Below are positions 23,097 through 31,479 of a stretch of 38,381 bases of DNA, piece after piece. Source of the DNA: a virus; the IMG/VR virus record IMGVR_UViG_3300032331_001568, positions 1 through 38,381 of that record; one strand, written 5' to 3'. Position numbers and translations under genes: made by a program. Under the pieces are notes generated by a model. The model did not search any database, had not been told where the DNA came from, and was given only the letters and a program-made list of their open reading frames with translations. Position 1 is the first letter of the stretch. Every line of letters begins with the position of its first letter.

Positions 23097-24184
23097 GTGT
23101 TGAAGGTGTCAACATCCCGCATATTGGTTACGGGAAAATGGTTCAAGGGTTGAAGACAGCGTTATCGGAAAAGGTAACACTTGATGACCATGCCGAAACC
23201 GTAATGTTTGCGTTACGCCCAAATCTAATCACTGGCTGGTTTAATGACCAACGTGTATCGGTGCTAACCATGTGGGAAACAAATTGGTTGCCACCAGAGT
23301 TTTATGAATATATGCCGTTAATTGAAACGGTAATTGTTCCATCCATGCACAACTTTGATCTGTTCTCTCAGTTCCACAACAATGTCCACATGATCCCGTT
23401 AGGTGTGGATCGTGATACATGGTGCCCATCAGGGGACAAACCCGAAGGCAAGTTCCAAATCATGTGTGGCGGATCAGAGTGGTATCGCAAAGGGTTAGAT
23501 GTAGTACTGGAGGTGTTTAACAAGTTGCAACTACCTGACGCTGAACTACACATTAAGATTGTGCCACCTCATCTGTCTGCACCAAAGAACCTAGATTATC
23601 CAAACGTGATCATCCACCGTGAATGGCTGACCGTTGAACAAGAACGTGATTTAGTGCGATCTATGGATGGGTTTGTATCGGTGTCCCGTGGCGAAGGGTT
23701 CGGTCTAATGCCATTACAAGCCATCTCAGCCGGTATCCCAACCATCTTGTCCAACGCTCATGGGCATCGAGAGTTTGCTGATCTAGCCACTCATCGCATA
23801 CCCACTACCAGTGTCCCTACAGGCAAAGGTGAATGGAAAAACATGGGTGATTGGGATGAACCTGACGCAGACGCACTCGCAGAAGCAATCATAGACCTAT
23901 ACAACAAACGTGACAAGTACCGTCGTCAGGCGGTCCTGACAGCCCCACAAACAGCAGCGTTTAACTGGGACACAGCAGCCGATCAAGTGCTACAGATCGT
24001 GCAACCAACCAGCAACAGGTCTACTGGTACATGGAAACCGTTTGAACCTACATGCGAAATTGAGGTATCTAAACGGATACAAGCCACCATCGGTCAACAT
24101 CATGTGGAACTATTGCCTGGAATAAAACACCGTGTAGTGTTGAATGTTAGAGACGTTCTATCAAAAGCAGGAGTGTTGGCATGA
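23060..24184 (+). CDS. Glycosyltransferase, GT4 family
   Basis: A 374-residue GT-B-fold transferase. Diagnostic points: MIPLGVD (111-117), CGGSEWYRKGLDVVL (136-150, with the RKG donor-site basic pair), and SRGEGFGLMPLQAISAGIPTI (209-229), the E-x7-E-type nucleotide-sugar motif. It transfers a sugar from an activated donor; candidate acceptors are tail proteins or the host wall. The start at 23060 overlaps the preceding gene by 37 bases. The last 45 residues (EVSKRIQATIGQHHVELLPG... DVLSKAGVL) form an extra domain not typical of GT4 enzymes. Confidence 0.85.
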   Translation: MAGRIRDTSRLLSVEGVNIPHIGYGKMVQGLKTALSEKVTLDDHAETVMFALRPNLITGWFNDQRVSVLTMWETNWLPPEFYEYMPLIETVIVPSMHNFDLFSQFHNNVHMIPLGVDRDTWCPSGDKPEGKFQIMCGGSEWYRKGLDVVLEVFNKLQLPDAELHIKIVPPHLSAPKNLDYPNVIIHREWLTVEQERDLVRSMDGFVSVSRGEGFGLMPLQAISAGIPTILSNAHGHREFADLATHRIPTTSVPTGKGEWKNMGDWDEPDADALAEAIIDLYNKRDKYRRQAVLTAPQTAAFNWDTAADQVLQIVQPTSNRSTGTWKPFEPTCEIEVSKRIQATIGQHHVELLPGIKHRVVLNVRDVLSKAGVLA

Positions 24185-24348
24185 AAAAGACTAAAGCACA
24201 GAAAAAGGTTGGAAAAGTTATGACCGAGTTTGGTGCAGGCAAACTGCATTCAGGTTCCAAGAAAGGTCCTGTTGTCAAGTCCCGTAAGCAGGCTGTTGCT
24301 ATTGCGATGAGCGAAGCCGGAATGAAAATGAAGAAACGTGGAAAGTAA
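24181..24348 (+). CDS. DUF6496-like small basic protein
   Basis: A 55-residue Lys-rich protein. The sequence KVMTEFGAGKLHSGSKKGP followed by SRKQAVAIAMSEAG fits the DUF6496 pattern ('KVM-EFk-GkLkSGs...--RKQAIAIAlSEA'). The ATG overlaps the glycosyltransferase stop (ATGA). It is likely DNA-associated because of its charge; family members are found in phage and bacterial genomes without a known role. Confidence 0.75.
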   Translation: MKKTKAQKKVGKVMTEFGAGKLHSGSKKGPVVKSRKQAVAIAMSEAGMKMKKRGK

Positions 24349-24496
24349 ACCTGTTTGGGATCGACCGAACCCTAAAAAAAAGTCAACAAAACTTAGCCCT
24401 AAAAAGAAGGCTATGGCTAAAGCATCAGCAAAGAAGGCTGGTCGCCCATATCCCAATCTGATTGACAATATGAAAGCAGCAAAAAAGCGTGGCTGA
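24338..24496 (+). CDS. Small basic protein (52 aa)
   Basis: A 52-residue protein, GTG start, overlapping the DUF6496-like gene. It reads ESKPVWDRPNPKKKSTKLSP, then Lys/Ala repeats and GRPYPNLIDNMKAAKKRG. This 'WDRPNPKK ... GRPYPNLVDN' layout is common in small phage proteins near virion genes. A virion-packaged DNA-binding role is a guess from charge alone. Confidence 0.7.
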   Translation: MESKPVWDRPNPKKKSTKLSPKKKAMAKASAKKAGRPYPNLIDNMKAAKKRG

Positions 24497-24878
24497 GAAA
24501 CTTATCAACGGTTGTCCTCCAGCAACCCAAGACATCACGATCAACTTGAAGAACCGTAAGAGCGCGGTTGATAAAGCAAACTACGGTCCACTTGTACCAA
24601 TGTTCGCCAACACAGACTTTTGGCGTAAGAAAGCAAACCTATTCAACACCACTGTTGAGATGGCTAAAGAAGCCCGTTGCAAGAACTGTGCTGCGTTTAT
24701 TCAAACCCCACAAATGAAATCCTGTATTGAAAAAGGTTTAGGCGACGAGCCAGGCAACATGTCTAAGCAAGTGATTGCCAAAGCCAACTTGGGTTACTGC
24801 GAAATCTTTGACTTTAAGTGCGCTGGCGACCGTACTTGTGATGCTTGGGTTATGAACGGACCGATTACCCGTGGCTAA
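24489..24878 (+). CDS. Conserved Cys-rich phage protein (129 aa)
   Basis: A 129-residue protein, GTG start overlapping the previous gene. Opening GCPPATQDITINLKNRKSAV, then YGPLVPMFANTDFWRKKA, and seven further cysteines: RCKNCAAF, KSCIEKG, GYCEIFDFKCAGDRTCDAW. This cysteine pattern is strongly conserved among phages of aquatic bacteria and would suit an Fe-S or zinc site. Its role is unknown. Confidence 0.8.
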   Translation: MAEKLINGCPPATQDITINLKNRKSAVDKANYGPLVPMFANTDFWRKKANLFNTTVEMAKEARCKNCAAFIQTPQMKSCIEKGLGDEPGNMSKQVIAKANLGYCEIFDFKCAGDRTCDAWVMNGPITRG

Positions 24879-25131
24879 AACTGCTGCATGGCAACGCAAA
24901 GAGGGTAAGAACCCTGCTGGCGGATTGAACGCTAAAGGTCGTGCATCAGCCAAGGCACAAGGTATGAACCTAAAACCACCTGTATCAGCAAAGCAAGCAG
25001 CGAAGTCACCTAAAGCGGCTGCTCGACGTAAATCGTTTTGCGCACGTATGGGTGGCATGCCAGGCCCGTTGAAGGACAGCAAAGGCAAACCTACCCGTAA
25101 GGCTTTGGCGTTACGCAAATGGGATTGTTGA
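24871..25131 (+). CDS. DUF6321-like basic protein
   Basis: An 86-residue basic protein, GTG start. It shows AWQRKEGKNPAGGLNAKGR, NLKPPVS, SPKAAARRKSFCARMGGMPG and KPTRKALALRKWDC in order, matching the conserved phage family I know as DUF6321. Two cysteines are conserved-looking. Coupled by overlap to the Cys-rich gene, it belongs to the basic-protein cassette. Confidence 0.8.
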   Translation: MAKTAAWQRKEGKNPAGGLNAKGRASAKAQGMNLKPPVSAKQAAKSPKAAARRKSFCARMGGMPGPLKDSKGKPTRKALALRKWDC

Positions 25132-25179
25132 TGTGTGGTAATCTGTTTTTCTAATTACTTGAAATGAAAGGCAACCAGC

Positions 25180-25305
25180 ATGTCTATGAAGGGCGAAAAA
25201 TACAAGTCTAAAGGTGCTATGAAAAAGCACGAAAAAGGCGAAAGCAAAAAAGACAAGATGATGGAATACGGCAAGCCTAAAATGAAGGCCAAGAAAAAGA
25301 AGTAA
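25180..25305 (+). CDS. Tiny Lys-rich protein (41 aa)
   Basis: A 41-residue protein in which nearly half the residues are Lys (MSMKGEKYKSKGAMKKHEKG...). AAAGG lies 11 bases before the ATG, and the next gene starts directly after its stop. Similar micro-proteins accompany the DUF6321/DUF6496 genes in other phages. A histone-like or packaging role is speculative. Confidence 0.6.
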   Translation: MSMKGEKYKSKGAMKKHEKGESKKDKMMEYGKPKMKAKKKK

Positions 25306-26190
25306 ATGTCTACTGCTGGTGCGCTTCTAAACCGCGTATCGCGTCAACTGCTGTCTGGAACGATTGAGGAACGGAACAAACTAGCTTCGACCGTTACCTC
25401 GTCAAGTACTTCTATCCCCATGTCTTATGACTTGAATGCGCTTCGTGTGGGTGGAGTGTTTGAACTTGACTCAGAACTTCTTTATATTTGGGAAGTTGAC
25501 ACAACAAACAAAACAGTAACCGTTGAACGAGGGTACGCCGACACCACACCAGCAGCACACACCGCTGGTGCTATCGCCATTTTGAACCCACGGTTCCCAC
25601 AACAACAAATGTTGGATGCGTTAAACCAAGACATTGATGACCTGTCCAGCCCGTTGAACGGTCTGTTTCGTGTTGTGTCAGCAACCGTGGACTACAACGG
25701 TTCCGACCGTCAAGTGAACCTCACAGGTGCCACTTCGGTTATTGACATTATTGATGTCCGTTTACGTTACTTGTCGTCAGATTATCCAGTGTTGCGTGGT
25801 GCCCGTTTGTCCAGAGGACTGCCTACATCAGATTTTGCTTCTGGTTATGCAGTTACTTTCGATGAGCAATCTATGGCAGGCACTTTAACTGTTCGTTATA
25901 AAGCTCCATTTGTTCGTGCTGCTACCGCTACTTCTGATATTCAAACTTCATGTTTGGTTCCTCAAACGATGGAGGACATTTTGGAAATGGGTGTGATGTC
26001 ACGGATGTTGTCGGTGCGTGAAGTAAAACGTAACTTCATTGAATCACAGGGCGATACTCGTAGATCTGATGAGGTTCCTGCTGGTTCTATTTCTAATTCG
26101 TTTACAAACATTTCTCGTTTGCGTCGTGATCGTATTATCGCCGAAGCAGCACGATTGGCTAGACAGTTTCCGCTAACTATCAGGAATTAG
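25306..26190 (+). CDS. Tail/neck structural protein (294 aa)
   Basis: A 294-residue protein. An N-terminal beta domain contains SSTSIPMSYDLNALRVGGVFELDSE, LLYIWEVD and VERGYADTTPAAHTAGAI, the latter a widespread phage structural pattern ('v-RG--gT-aaaHaaGa'). A helical C-terminal part follows (MEDILEMGVMSRMLS, RRDRIIAEAARLARQF). It precedes a large beta protein, the order seen for the tail-tube/gatekeeper pair of short-tailed phages. A tail-tube-A-like role is inferred. Confidence 0.65.
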   Translation: MSTAGALLNRVSRQLLSGTIEERNKLASTVTSSSTSIPMSYDLNALRVGGVFELDSELLYIWEVDTTNKTVTVERGYADTTPAAHTAGAIAILNPRFPQQQMLDALNQDIDDLSSPLNGLFRVVSATVDYNGSDRQVNLTGATSVIDIIDVRLRYLSSDYPVLRGARLSRGLPTSDFASGYAVTFDEQSMAGTLTVRYKAPFVRAATATSDIQTSCLVPQTMEDILEMGVMSRMLSVREVKRNFIESQGDTRRSDEVPAGSISNSFTNISRLRRDRIIAEAARLARQFPLTIRN

Positions 26191-26191
26191 C

Positions 26192-28045
26192 GTGACTGCG
26201 CTTCTTGATTTTTCATCTCCGTTTACTGGCGGTGCATCATATTTTACTGGTGTTGGTGCGTCTGTTCTTGTTCCACATGTTTTTCCTGTTGCTATTAACG
26301 GTCGCCCATATCTGATTGATTCTAAGTCGGGTGAGTTCAGCCGCCAGTTTGATGATCGTGTCCGTAACTCAACTGATCAATCTACTGAGCCTGGTGAGTC
26401 GTCTATTAACTCGCAAGGTTTGTGGCGCAGGTCGCAGTCGTCTTGGCATTATGGTGCTGGTCAAGAGTATTCGGATACCGCTGATGCAGAGCCTTACCGT
26501 TTCAATACGTCTAAGGGTGTGGATGTTTGGGAGCGTGGCAAGTTGTCGCTGTTGAAAGACACAGCAATAGCGTATTCGACATCTAACACAAACTTGTATA
26601 TGGCTAGTGCTGGTGATCGTATTTATGGTTCGGATGGTCAGTCTGTAAAGTACACAACTGATTGGTCAACTTTTGTGACTGTGACTAGCACCAATGCTTC
26701 AAACATTTACAGTCTCGCTTCTGACGGTTACAACGTGTTTATCTCTTACGATGACGGTGACATAGACCAAACCAACTCTGGAACATCGGCTGCATCCAAC
26801 TACATCACCGGTATCGAAGCAGGCAAGATGGCGTATGTCCGCGGCAGATTGATGGTTGCTGGACAGCAAGCAGATAAAAACAAAATTTGGAACATCACCA
26901 CAGCCCCAGGGTCATCAGCAAACAACCCTGGAACCCTGTTTACCCACCCGAACACCAACTTTAATTGGGTTTCTTTTGCTGGTGGACAAAACCATATTTA
27001 TTGTGCAGGGTATGCAGGCAACAAATCGTTCGTTTACAAAACAACTATTAGGCCTGACGGCACAGCATTAGATATTCCTACTGTTGCAGCCGAACTCCCA
27101 CAAGGCGAAATCATCCATGAGATTGACGCATACCTTGGATATGTTCTGATCGGTACAGATTTAGGTATTCGTTTCTGTTCCGCTGACGGTGACGGCAACC
27201 TTGTTGTCGGACCGTTGATTGAAATAGGTAAACCAGTTAAATGTTTTGCTGGTATCGGCCAATATGTTTATTTTGGTTACACAAACTATGACAGCGTTTC
27301 TACAGGTATCGGTCGAATGGATATTGCTAACCAAGTTGCAACCAACCAGCCTGCCTATGCCACAGATTTGATGGCAACAGGTCAAGGAACAATCTTAGAT
27401 TTACATGAGTTTGGTGGGAAACCTGTGTTCACTGTTTCAGGTTTGGGTGCGTACCGCCCTCATGCCACCAACCTAGTTGCGTCAGGAACTTTGGAAACAG
27501 GGTCGTACCGTTGGGGTGTCATTGACCCTAAACTTGTTCCGAAATGGGATTTGCACACCGAAGCATTAAACGGTTCAGTTGCGGTTGCTATCTCGCCCGA
27601 CAAACAGGGTTACACGACGGTTGGTACTGCATCCGAGGCAGGTACATCAGCGTCAACGTTTGACGGTTTAGAACCATACATAGTTGATGTTGAAGTTAAG
27701 TTAACTCTTACAGCCAAAGCCGGTTTGTTGTTGGGTCCAGTTGTGAACCGTTGGATGGGCCGAGCCTATGCTGCACCGTTCCGTTCAGAGATTTTTTCTG
27801 TGCCACTGCTGCTACATAAACGGGTCAATGTGCGTGGTCGAGACTATTTCTTTGATGTTGACGACGAACTAGAACGGTTGCGTCTTTTGGTGTCTGAGCC
27901 GTCAGTTATCTCGTATCAAGAAAACACAAGTAAGTACTCTGTTATTGTGGAGAACATCCAATGGAAACCTTTGGATTCGCCTCAATCACCTAACGAGTGG
28001 GATTGGGATGGAACGTGTGTCATAATTATGAGAAGTATCAGATAG
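26192..28045 (+). CDS. Large tail protein, nozzle-like (617 aa)
   Basis: A 617-residue protein made of repeating short strands and loops (for example RIYGSDGQSVKYTTD, IYSLASDGYNVFISYDDGD, YLGYVLIGTDLGIRFCSADG), consistent with beta-propeller blades from about residue 100 to 430, followed by a C-terminal beta domain (490-617). Size and place just after the neck-like protein suit the tail nozzle (tail tube B) of podoviruses. The GTG start lies one base after the previous stop. No enzyme motif was seen. Confidence 0.7.
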   Translation: MTALLDFSSPFTGGASYFTGVGASVLVPHVFPVAINGRPYLIDSKSGEFSRQFDDRVRNSTDQSTEPGESSINSQGLWRRSQSSWHYGAGQEYSDTADAEPYRFNTSKGVDVWERGKLSLLKDTAIAYSTSNTNLYMASAGDRIYGSDGQSVKYTTDWSTFVTVTSTNASNIYSLASDGYNVFISYDDGDIDQTNSGTSAASNYITGIEAGKMAYVRGRLMVAGQQADKNKIWNITTAPGSSANNPGTLFTHPNTNFNWVSFAGGQNHIYCAGYAGNKSFVYKTTIRPDGTALDIPTVAAELPQGEIIHEIDAYLGYVLIGTDLGIRFCSADGDGNLVVGPLIEIGKPVKCFAGIGQYVYFGYTNYDSVSTGIGRMDIANQVATNQPAYATDLMATGQGTILDLHEFGGKPVFTVSGLGAYRPHATNLVASGTLETGSYRWGVIDPKLVPKWDLHTEALNGSVAVAISPDKQGYTTVGTASEAGTSASTFDGLEPYIVDVEVKLTLTAKAGLLLGPVVNRWMGRAYAAPFRSEIFSVPLLLHKRVNVRGRDYFFDVDDELERLRLLVSEPSVISYQENTSKYSVIVENIQWKPLDSPQSPNEWDWDGTCVIIMRSIR

Positions 28046-28051
28046 GAAAAC

Positions 28052-29170
28052 ATGGCTGCTGTAACTAGACGACAATATAAAGGTGCTGCTGCATCGACAA
28101 CGATCACGGCTGGTATCAACTCATCTGCTACTAGTTGTGCTTTGGCTGCTAATACTGGTTGGCCTTCGTCGTCTGGTGTTCCGTTCTATGTGGTTATTGA
28201 TCCAGGTACTTCTACCGAAGAAAAATGTTCGGCAACTATTGCTGGTACGACCCTCACGTTGACTCGTGGGCAGGATGACACTACGGCTGTTGCTCATAGC
28301 GCGAATGCTGTGATCTATCCGGTGTTTAGTGCTGATGAGGCTGATGAGGCAAACTTGTTTGCTTCGACGATGACTACTCGTGGCGATTTGTTGACTATGG
28401 GTTCGGGTCCGACTGTTGCTCGTTTGCCGATTGGATCTAATTCAGGTTACGTGTTGAAAACTGATGGTACTGATCCGTCGTGGGGTCAGGTGGCTGCTGC
28501 TGGTATTGCTTCTGATGCTGTGACTACTGTAAAGATTCTTGATAGTGCTGTGACTTCCGCAAAGATTGCTGATGCAACGATTGTTCAAGGTGATATTGCA
28601 TTGACGTTGTTGAAGGCTCTTTGCCCTGTTGGTACTATCAACGCGTACGCTGGTGCTACTGCCCCTACAGGTTGGATTTTGTGTAACGGTACTGCTGTTG
28701 TGTCGGGTACCCATCCTGAACTTTATGCGCTTTGTGCTACTACTCCTGACTTGCGTGGGCGTTTTGCGCTAGGTAAAGCAGCATCAGGTACAGGTAGTAC
28801 TTTGTTGGGTACTGGTGGTTCAACAACTATTACTGAAGCAAACCTGCCAAGTCACACTCACGTAAACACTTTGACCAATAACACTGTGACTACTAGTAGT
28901 ACTACTTCTACATCACACTCTCATGGAATTAATGATGGTAATACTTATTGGGGAGAAAATGGAACTCTTGATTGGAGTCTTGCTAACGGAAGCAGTATCA
29001 GTTTCAAAAGATTTAACGAGTTTGACAGAATAAGTGATGCTGCCAGCGTAGACCATAGCCACAACATAACCTCCAACGTCACTATTTCAAACGGTGCTAT
29101 TGGTAGTGGCACTGCCTACAATCAGCCCTTTGTTGCTGTGAGTTACATCATTAAACACGACTACGTTTAG
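28052..29170 (+). CDS. Tail fibre with collar domain
   Basis: A 372-residue fibre protein. The N-terminal 90 residues form a beta module ending LTRGQDDTTAVAHSANAVIYP. A helical stalk has repeated SAKIADATI-like units (155-185). The phage tail-collar domain follows: CPVGTINAYAGATAPTGWIL-CNG, PDLRGRFALG, then SHTH (residues about 195-275), with the usual closing NQPFVAVSYIIKHDY. Such proteins bind host receptors. Confidence 0.85.
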   Translation: MAAVTRRQYKGAAASTTITAGINSSATSCALAANTGWPSSSGVPFYVVIDPGTSTEEKCSATIAGTTLTLTRGQDDTTAVAHSANAVIYPVFSADEADEANLFASTMTTRGDLLTMGSGPTVARLPIGSNSGYVLKTDGTDPSWGQVAAAGIASDAVTTVKILDSAVTSAKIADATIVQGDIALTLLKALCPVGTINAYAGATAPTGWILCNGTAVVSGTHPELYALCATTPDLRGRFALGKAASGTGSTLLGTGGSTTITEANLPSHTHVNTLTNNTVTTSSTTSTSHSHGINDGNTYWGENGTLDWSLANGSSISFKRFNEFDRISDAASVDHSHNITSNVTISNGAIGSGTAYNQPFVAVSYIIKHDYV

Positions 29171-29172
29171 AG

Positions 29173-30549
29173 ATGCGGTCTAGCCGCTGGCTGATATTTG
29201 CGCCTGTAGCAATCTTGGCGTTGTTCGCACCAACTGCTAACGCTGAACCAGTACAAGGGCTACAAACCACCTACTACACGATTACCGAGATACCGCCAAC
29301 ACGGTCAGACAACATCTATACCGAATGCGGTAGTGAAGTGGAAAACAACATCAACCGTTCCTATGACGGTGAGCCATATCTTGAATGTACCTATGACCTA
29401 TTCATGGTTCACATGACTGGGGCAATCATTATTCCTGAGCATGAGACCATCGAGTTTTGGTTAGCTTCAGATGACGGTGGCACCATCAAGATAGGTACCC
29501 ATGAGTGGGGCAACTGGGGCGACCAAGGTTGTACTTGGATGGAGTCAGGTCAGATAGACATTAGTGCAGGCATCCAGCCGCTTGACTTGTGGATGTACGA
29601 AAACGGTGGAAATACCTGCATACTTCTTGCTTGGAACATTGATAACACAGGTTGGGCTATTGTTCCTGACGAAGCATTTTTAACGGAGCCATCATGGGAC
29701 ACCACAACAACATCCACGACTACAACGACGAGCAGTTCTACTTCTGTACCCTCCACGACTGTGCCTGTGGTAGAAGAATCGACTACTACGACACTTCAAA
29801 CAACGACCACACTGCCCCCAGACACAACGGTTCCAGAAGCAACAACAACGACGGTGGTGGAAGCGTCAACAACAGTGTTAGAAACGACAACGGTTCCTGA
29901 AGTTGTGGACACAATCCCACCAGTTGTAGTCACAACGGTACCCGACACCACCGTTCCTGACACCACGGTGCCTGACACCACGGTGCCTGACACCACGGTG
30001 CCCGACACCCTGCCACCAGACACCCTGCCAGACGCACCAGAAACGCCTGTAACACCCCCAATAGACATAACCGAGGAAATACCAGCCGAACTCGTACAAG
30101 CCCTCATAGACGCTATAGATAGCGGTGAACCACTAACCGATGAACAGTTTGCCACAGCCGTAGAAGCACTCGGCGACCTCAACGAAGAACAAGCCATAGC
30201 CCTCATAGACCAACTCCTAGCCACAGACGTAACAGCCGACCAAGCCACAGAACTCGCCACCAACCCCGACGTGCTGGCTGTCATCACCTCAGACCAGGCT
30301 GAAGAAATTTTTGCCACCATCGAAGTAGACCAACTAGACGACACACAGATAGCCAAACTCACAGCCGCAATCCAAAACGCCCCCCTCGCCGTACAAAAAG
30401 CGTTTGAAAATACCATAGACATCTTCGGCGGATTCGACGACTACGTGCCAACAGGATCAAATATCCCTGTAGGTGAACGACGAACCCTTATCGCCATCGC
30501 AGCAGGGACAACCCTCACAGCAGCAGGTAGTAAGATAAAACGGAAATGA
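29173..30549 (+). CDS. Exported PA14-domain protein with Thr-rich stalk
   Basis: A 458-residue protein. Residues 1-24 are a signal peptide (RSSR, hydrophobic core, cut after ANA). Residues 28-170 read as a PA14 domain, usually sugar-binding: FWLASDDGGTIKIGTHEWGN, then ISAGIQPLDLWMYENGG and ILLAWN. Residues 176-290 are a Thr/Val/Pro stalk with DTTVP repeats. Residues 300-420 are acidic helical repeats with DEQ-/EEQA-like turns. The end has a hydrophobic stretch (about 437-451) and a KIKRK basic tail, resembling a cell-surface anchor. It lies between tail fibre and lysis genes. A surface role in the infected cell is inferred. Confidence 0.8.
   Translation: MRSSRWLIFAPVAILALFAPTANAEPVQGLQTTYYTITEIPPTRSDNIYTECGSEVENNINRSYDGEPYLECTYDLFMVHMTGAIIIPEHETIEFWLASDDGGTIKIGTHEWGNWGDQGCTWMESGQIDISAGIQPLDLWMYENGGNTCILLAWNIDNTGWAIVPDEAFLTEPSWDTTTTSTTTTTSSSTSVPSTTVPVVEESTTTTLQTTTTLPPDTTVPEATTTTVVEASTTVLETTTVPEVVDTIPPVVVTTVPDTTVPDTTVPDTTVPDTTVPDTLPPDTLPDAPETPVTPPIDITEEIPAELVQALIDAIDSGEPLTDEQFATAVEALGDLNEEQAIALIDQLLATDVTADQATELATNPDVLAVITSDQAEEIFATIEVDQLDDTQIAKLTAAIQNAPLAVQKAFENTIDIFGGFDDYVPTGSNIPVGERRTLIAIAAGTTLTAAGSKIKRK
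29944..30003 (+). repeat. 15-bp tandem repeats coding DTTVP
   Basis: Four consecutive 15-base units (GACACCACGGTGCCT and close variants) encode DTTVP repeats in the stalk; degenerate units extend on both sides. Confidence 0.8.
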
Positions 30550-30713
30550 AACGCCTCACTGACCTCATCAAAGACAACGCCTGGACATACGCAGGCACAG
30601 GTCTAGTCCTCATCACCCTGTCAGGGCCTACGCTCCGGCAAGCAATCTGGGTGGTTGGTGTATCATTGGTGTTACACGCAGCATTAACTCTCAGCACAAA
30701 GGAATCAGAATGA
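30546..30713 (+). CDS. Small two-pass membrane protein, holin-like
   Basis: A 55-residue protein overlapping the PA14 gene stop (ATGA). It has a charged N-terminus (KRLTDLIKDN) and two hydrophobic segments (about 13-25 and 32-47), the plan of a small class II holin. It sits directly before another holin-like gene and the endolysin. Paired membrane proteins upstream of an endolysin are common in actinophages; which one makes the lethal hole cannot be told from sequence. Confidence 0.65.
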   Translation: MKRLTDLIKDNAWTYAGTGLVLITLSGPTLRQAIWVVGVSLVLHAALTLSTKESE

Positions 30714-30946
30714 AGAAAGCACAAGACATCGCAGGTCGTATCGTGGCAGTGTTCCTGTCCTCAGCATTGGCTATCGTTGGTGGTAGTGCTGTGATTGCCC
30801 CAGAGTTGCAGATTTGGAAGTCAGCTGTGCTTGCTGGTTTCGCTGCATGTGCAACCGTTGTTCAGAAGCTCGCTCAGTCATCGCTTGATGGCAAACTGAC
30901 ACTAGAAGAAATCAACAGTGCGTTCGGCGCAAAAACCGAAAAGTAA
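30710..30946 (+). CDS. Holin
   Basis: A 78-residue protein with two hydrophobic stretches (about 9-28 and 34-50) and a charged, helical C-terminus (SSLDGKLTLEEINSAFGAKTEK), typical of actinophage holins that form membrane lesions and release the endolysin. It overlaps the preceding small membrane protein by ATGA and precedes the endolysin by four bases. Confidence 0.75.
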   Translation: MKKAQDIAGRIVAVFLSSALAIVGGSAVIAPELQIWKSAVLAGFAACATVVQKLAQSSLDGKLTLEEINSAFGAKTEK

Positions 30947-30950
30947 ACCT

Positions 30951-31478
30951 GTGGCATATCCAGTTGTGCCGGTCAAACTTTGTGACCACCTAAAGAACGC
31001 TGTCCCAGGCAAACTCACTGCTGAACAGTTACGCAAAACTGTTGGTGGCACACTCCACCATTGTGCTGCTGACGCATGGGAAGCGATGGTCGATGCCGCA
31101 GACAAAGACGGTATTAAACTAACTCCCGTCTCAATCGGCGACACATATCGCACACTCGAATCCCAAACCAAAGCATTCTTTCAGCGTTACCAACTTGAAT
31201 CAACAGGAAACCCTGACACACGCACCTTTGAAGGCAAACTTTGGTACCTAAAAAAAGGTCAAGCTTGCCTTGCCACACCAGGAAAATCGCAGCACAACTT
31301 GGGCATCGCAGTCGATGTGGCTACAGCATCAGGTCCACGTTTGGCATGGATGCTAGAGAACGAACACCTTTACGGCTTCTCACACGAAGTCCAATCCGAA
31401 CCGTGGCACATCCGCTACACCCAAGGAAACCAAGTCCCACCTGCCGTTGCAGCCTTCGTTACTGCGAAAGCCGTATGA
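30951..31478 (+). CDS. Endolysin, M15 (VanY/L-Ala-D-Glu) peptidase
   Basis: A 175-residue zinc peptidase. Zinc ligands and catalytic residues are visible: SQHNLGIAVD (113-122; His115, Asp122) and EPWH (150-153; Glu150, His153), the M15 signature. It should cut the stem peptide of peptidoglycan at lysis. The GTG at 30951 is preferred since it avoids overlap with the holin; a GTG at 30918 is in frame. No separate wall-binding domain is present, which is short for an actinophage endolysin. Confidence 0.85.
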   Translation: MAYPVVPVKLCDHLKNAVPGKLTAEQLRKTVGGTLHHCAADAWEAMVDAADKDGIKLTPVSIGDTYRTLESQTKAFFQRYQLESTGNPDTRTFEGKLWYLKKGQACLATPGKSQHNLGIAVDVATASGPRLAWMLENEHLYGFSHEVQSEPWHIRYTQGNQVPPAVAAFVTAKAV

Positions 31479-31479
31479 C

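Noticed and set aside
29929-30030. Regular direct repeats suggestive of CRISPR
   Set aside because: The 15-base units are contiguous without spacers and encode DTTVP in frame, so they are a protein repeat.
29796-30422. Long reverse-strand open frame (208 codons) opposite the PA14 protein
   Set aside because: It is a low-complexity Ser/Val product created by the Thr/Val-rich repeats on the + strand; there is no ribosome-binding site, and every other gene is on the + strand.
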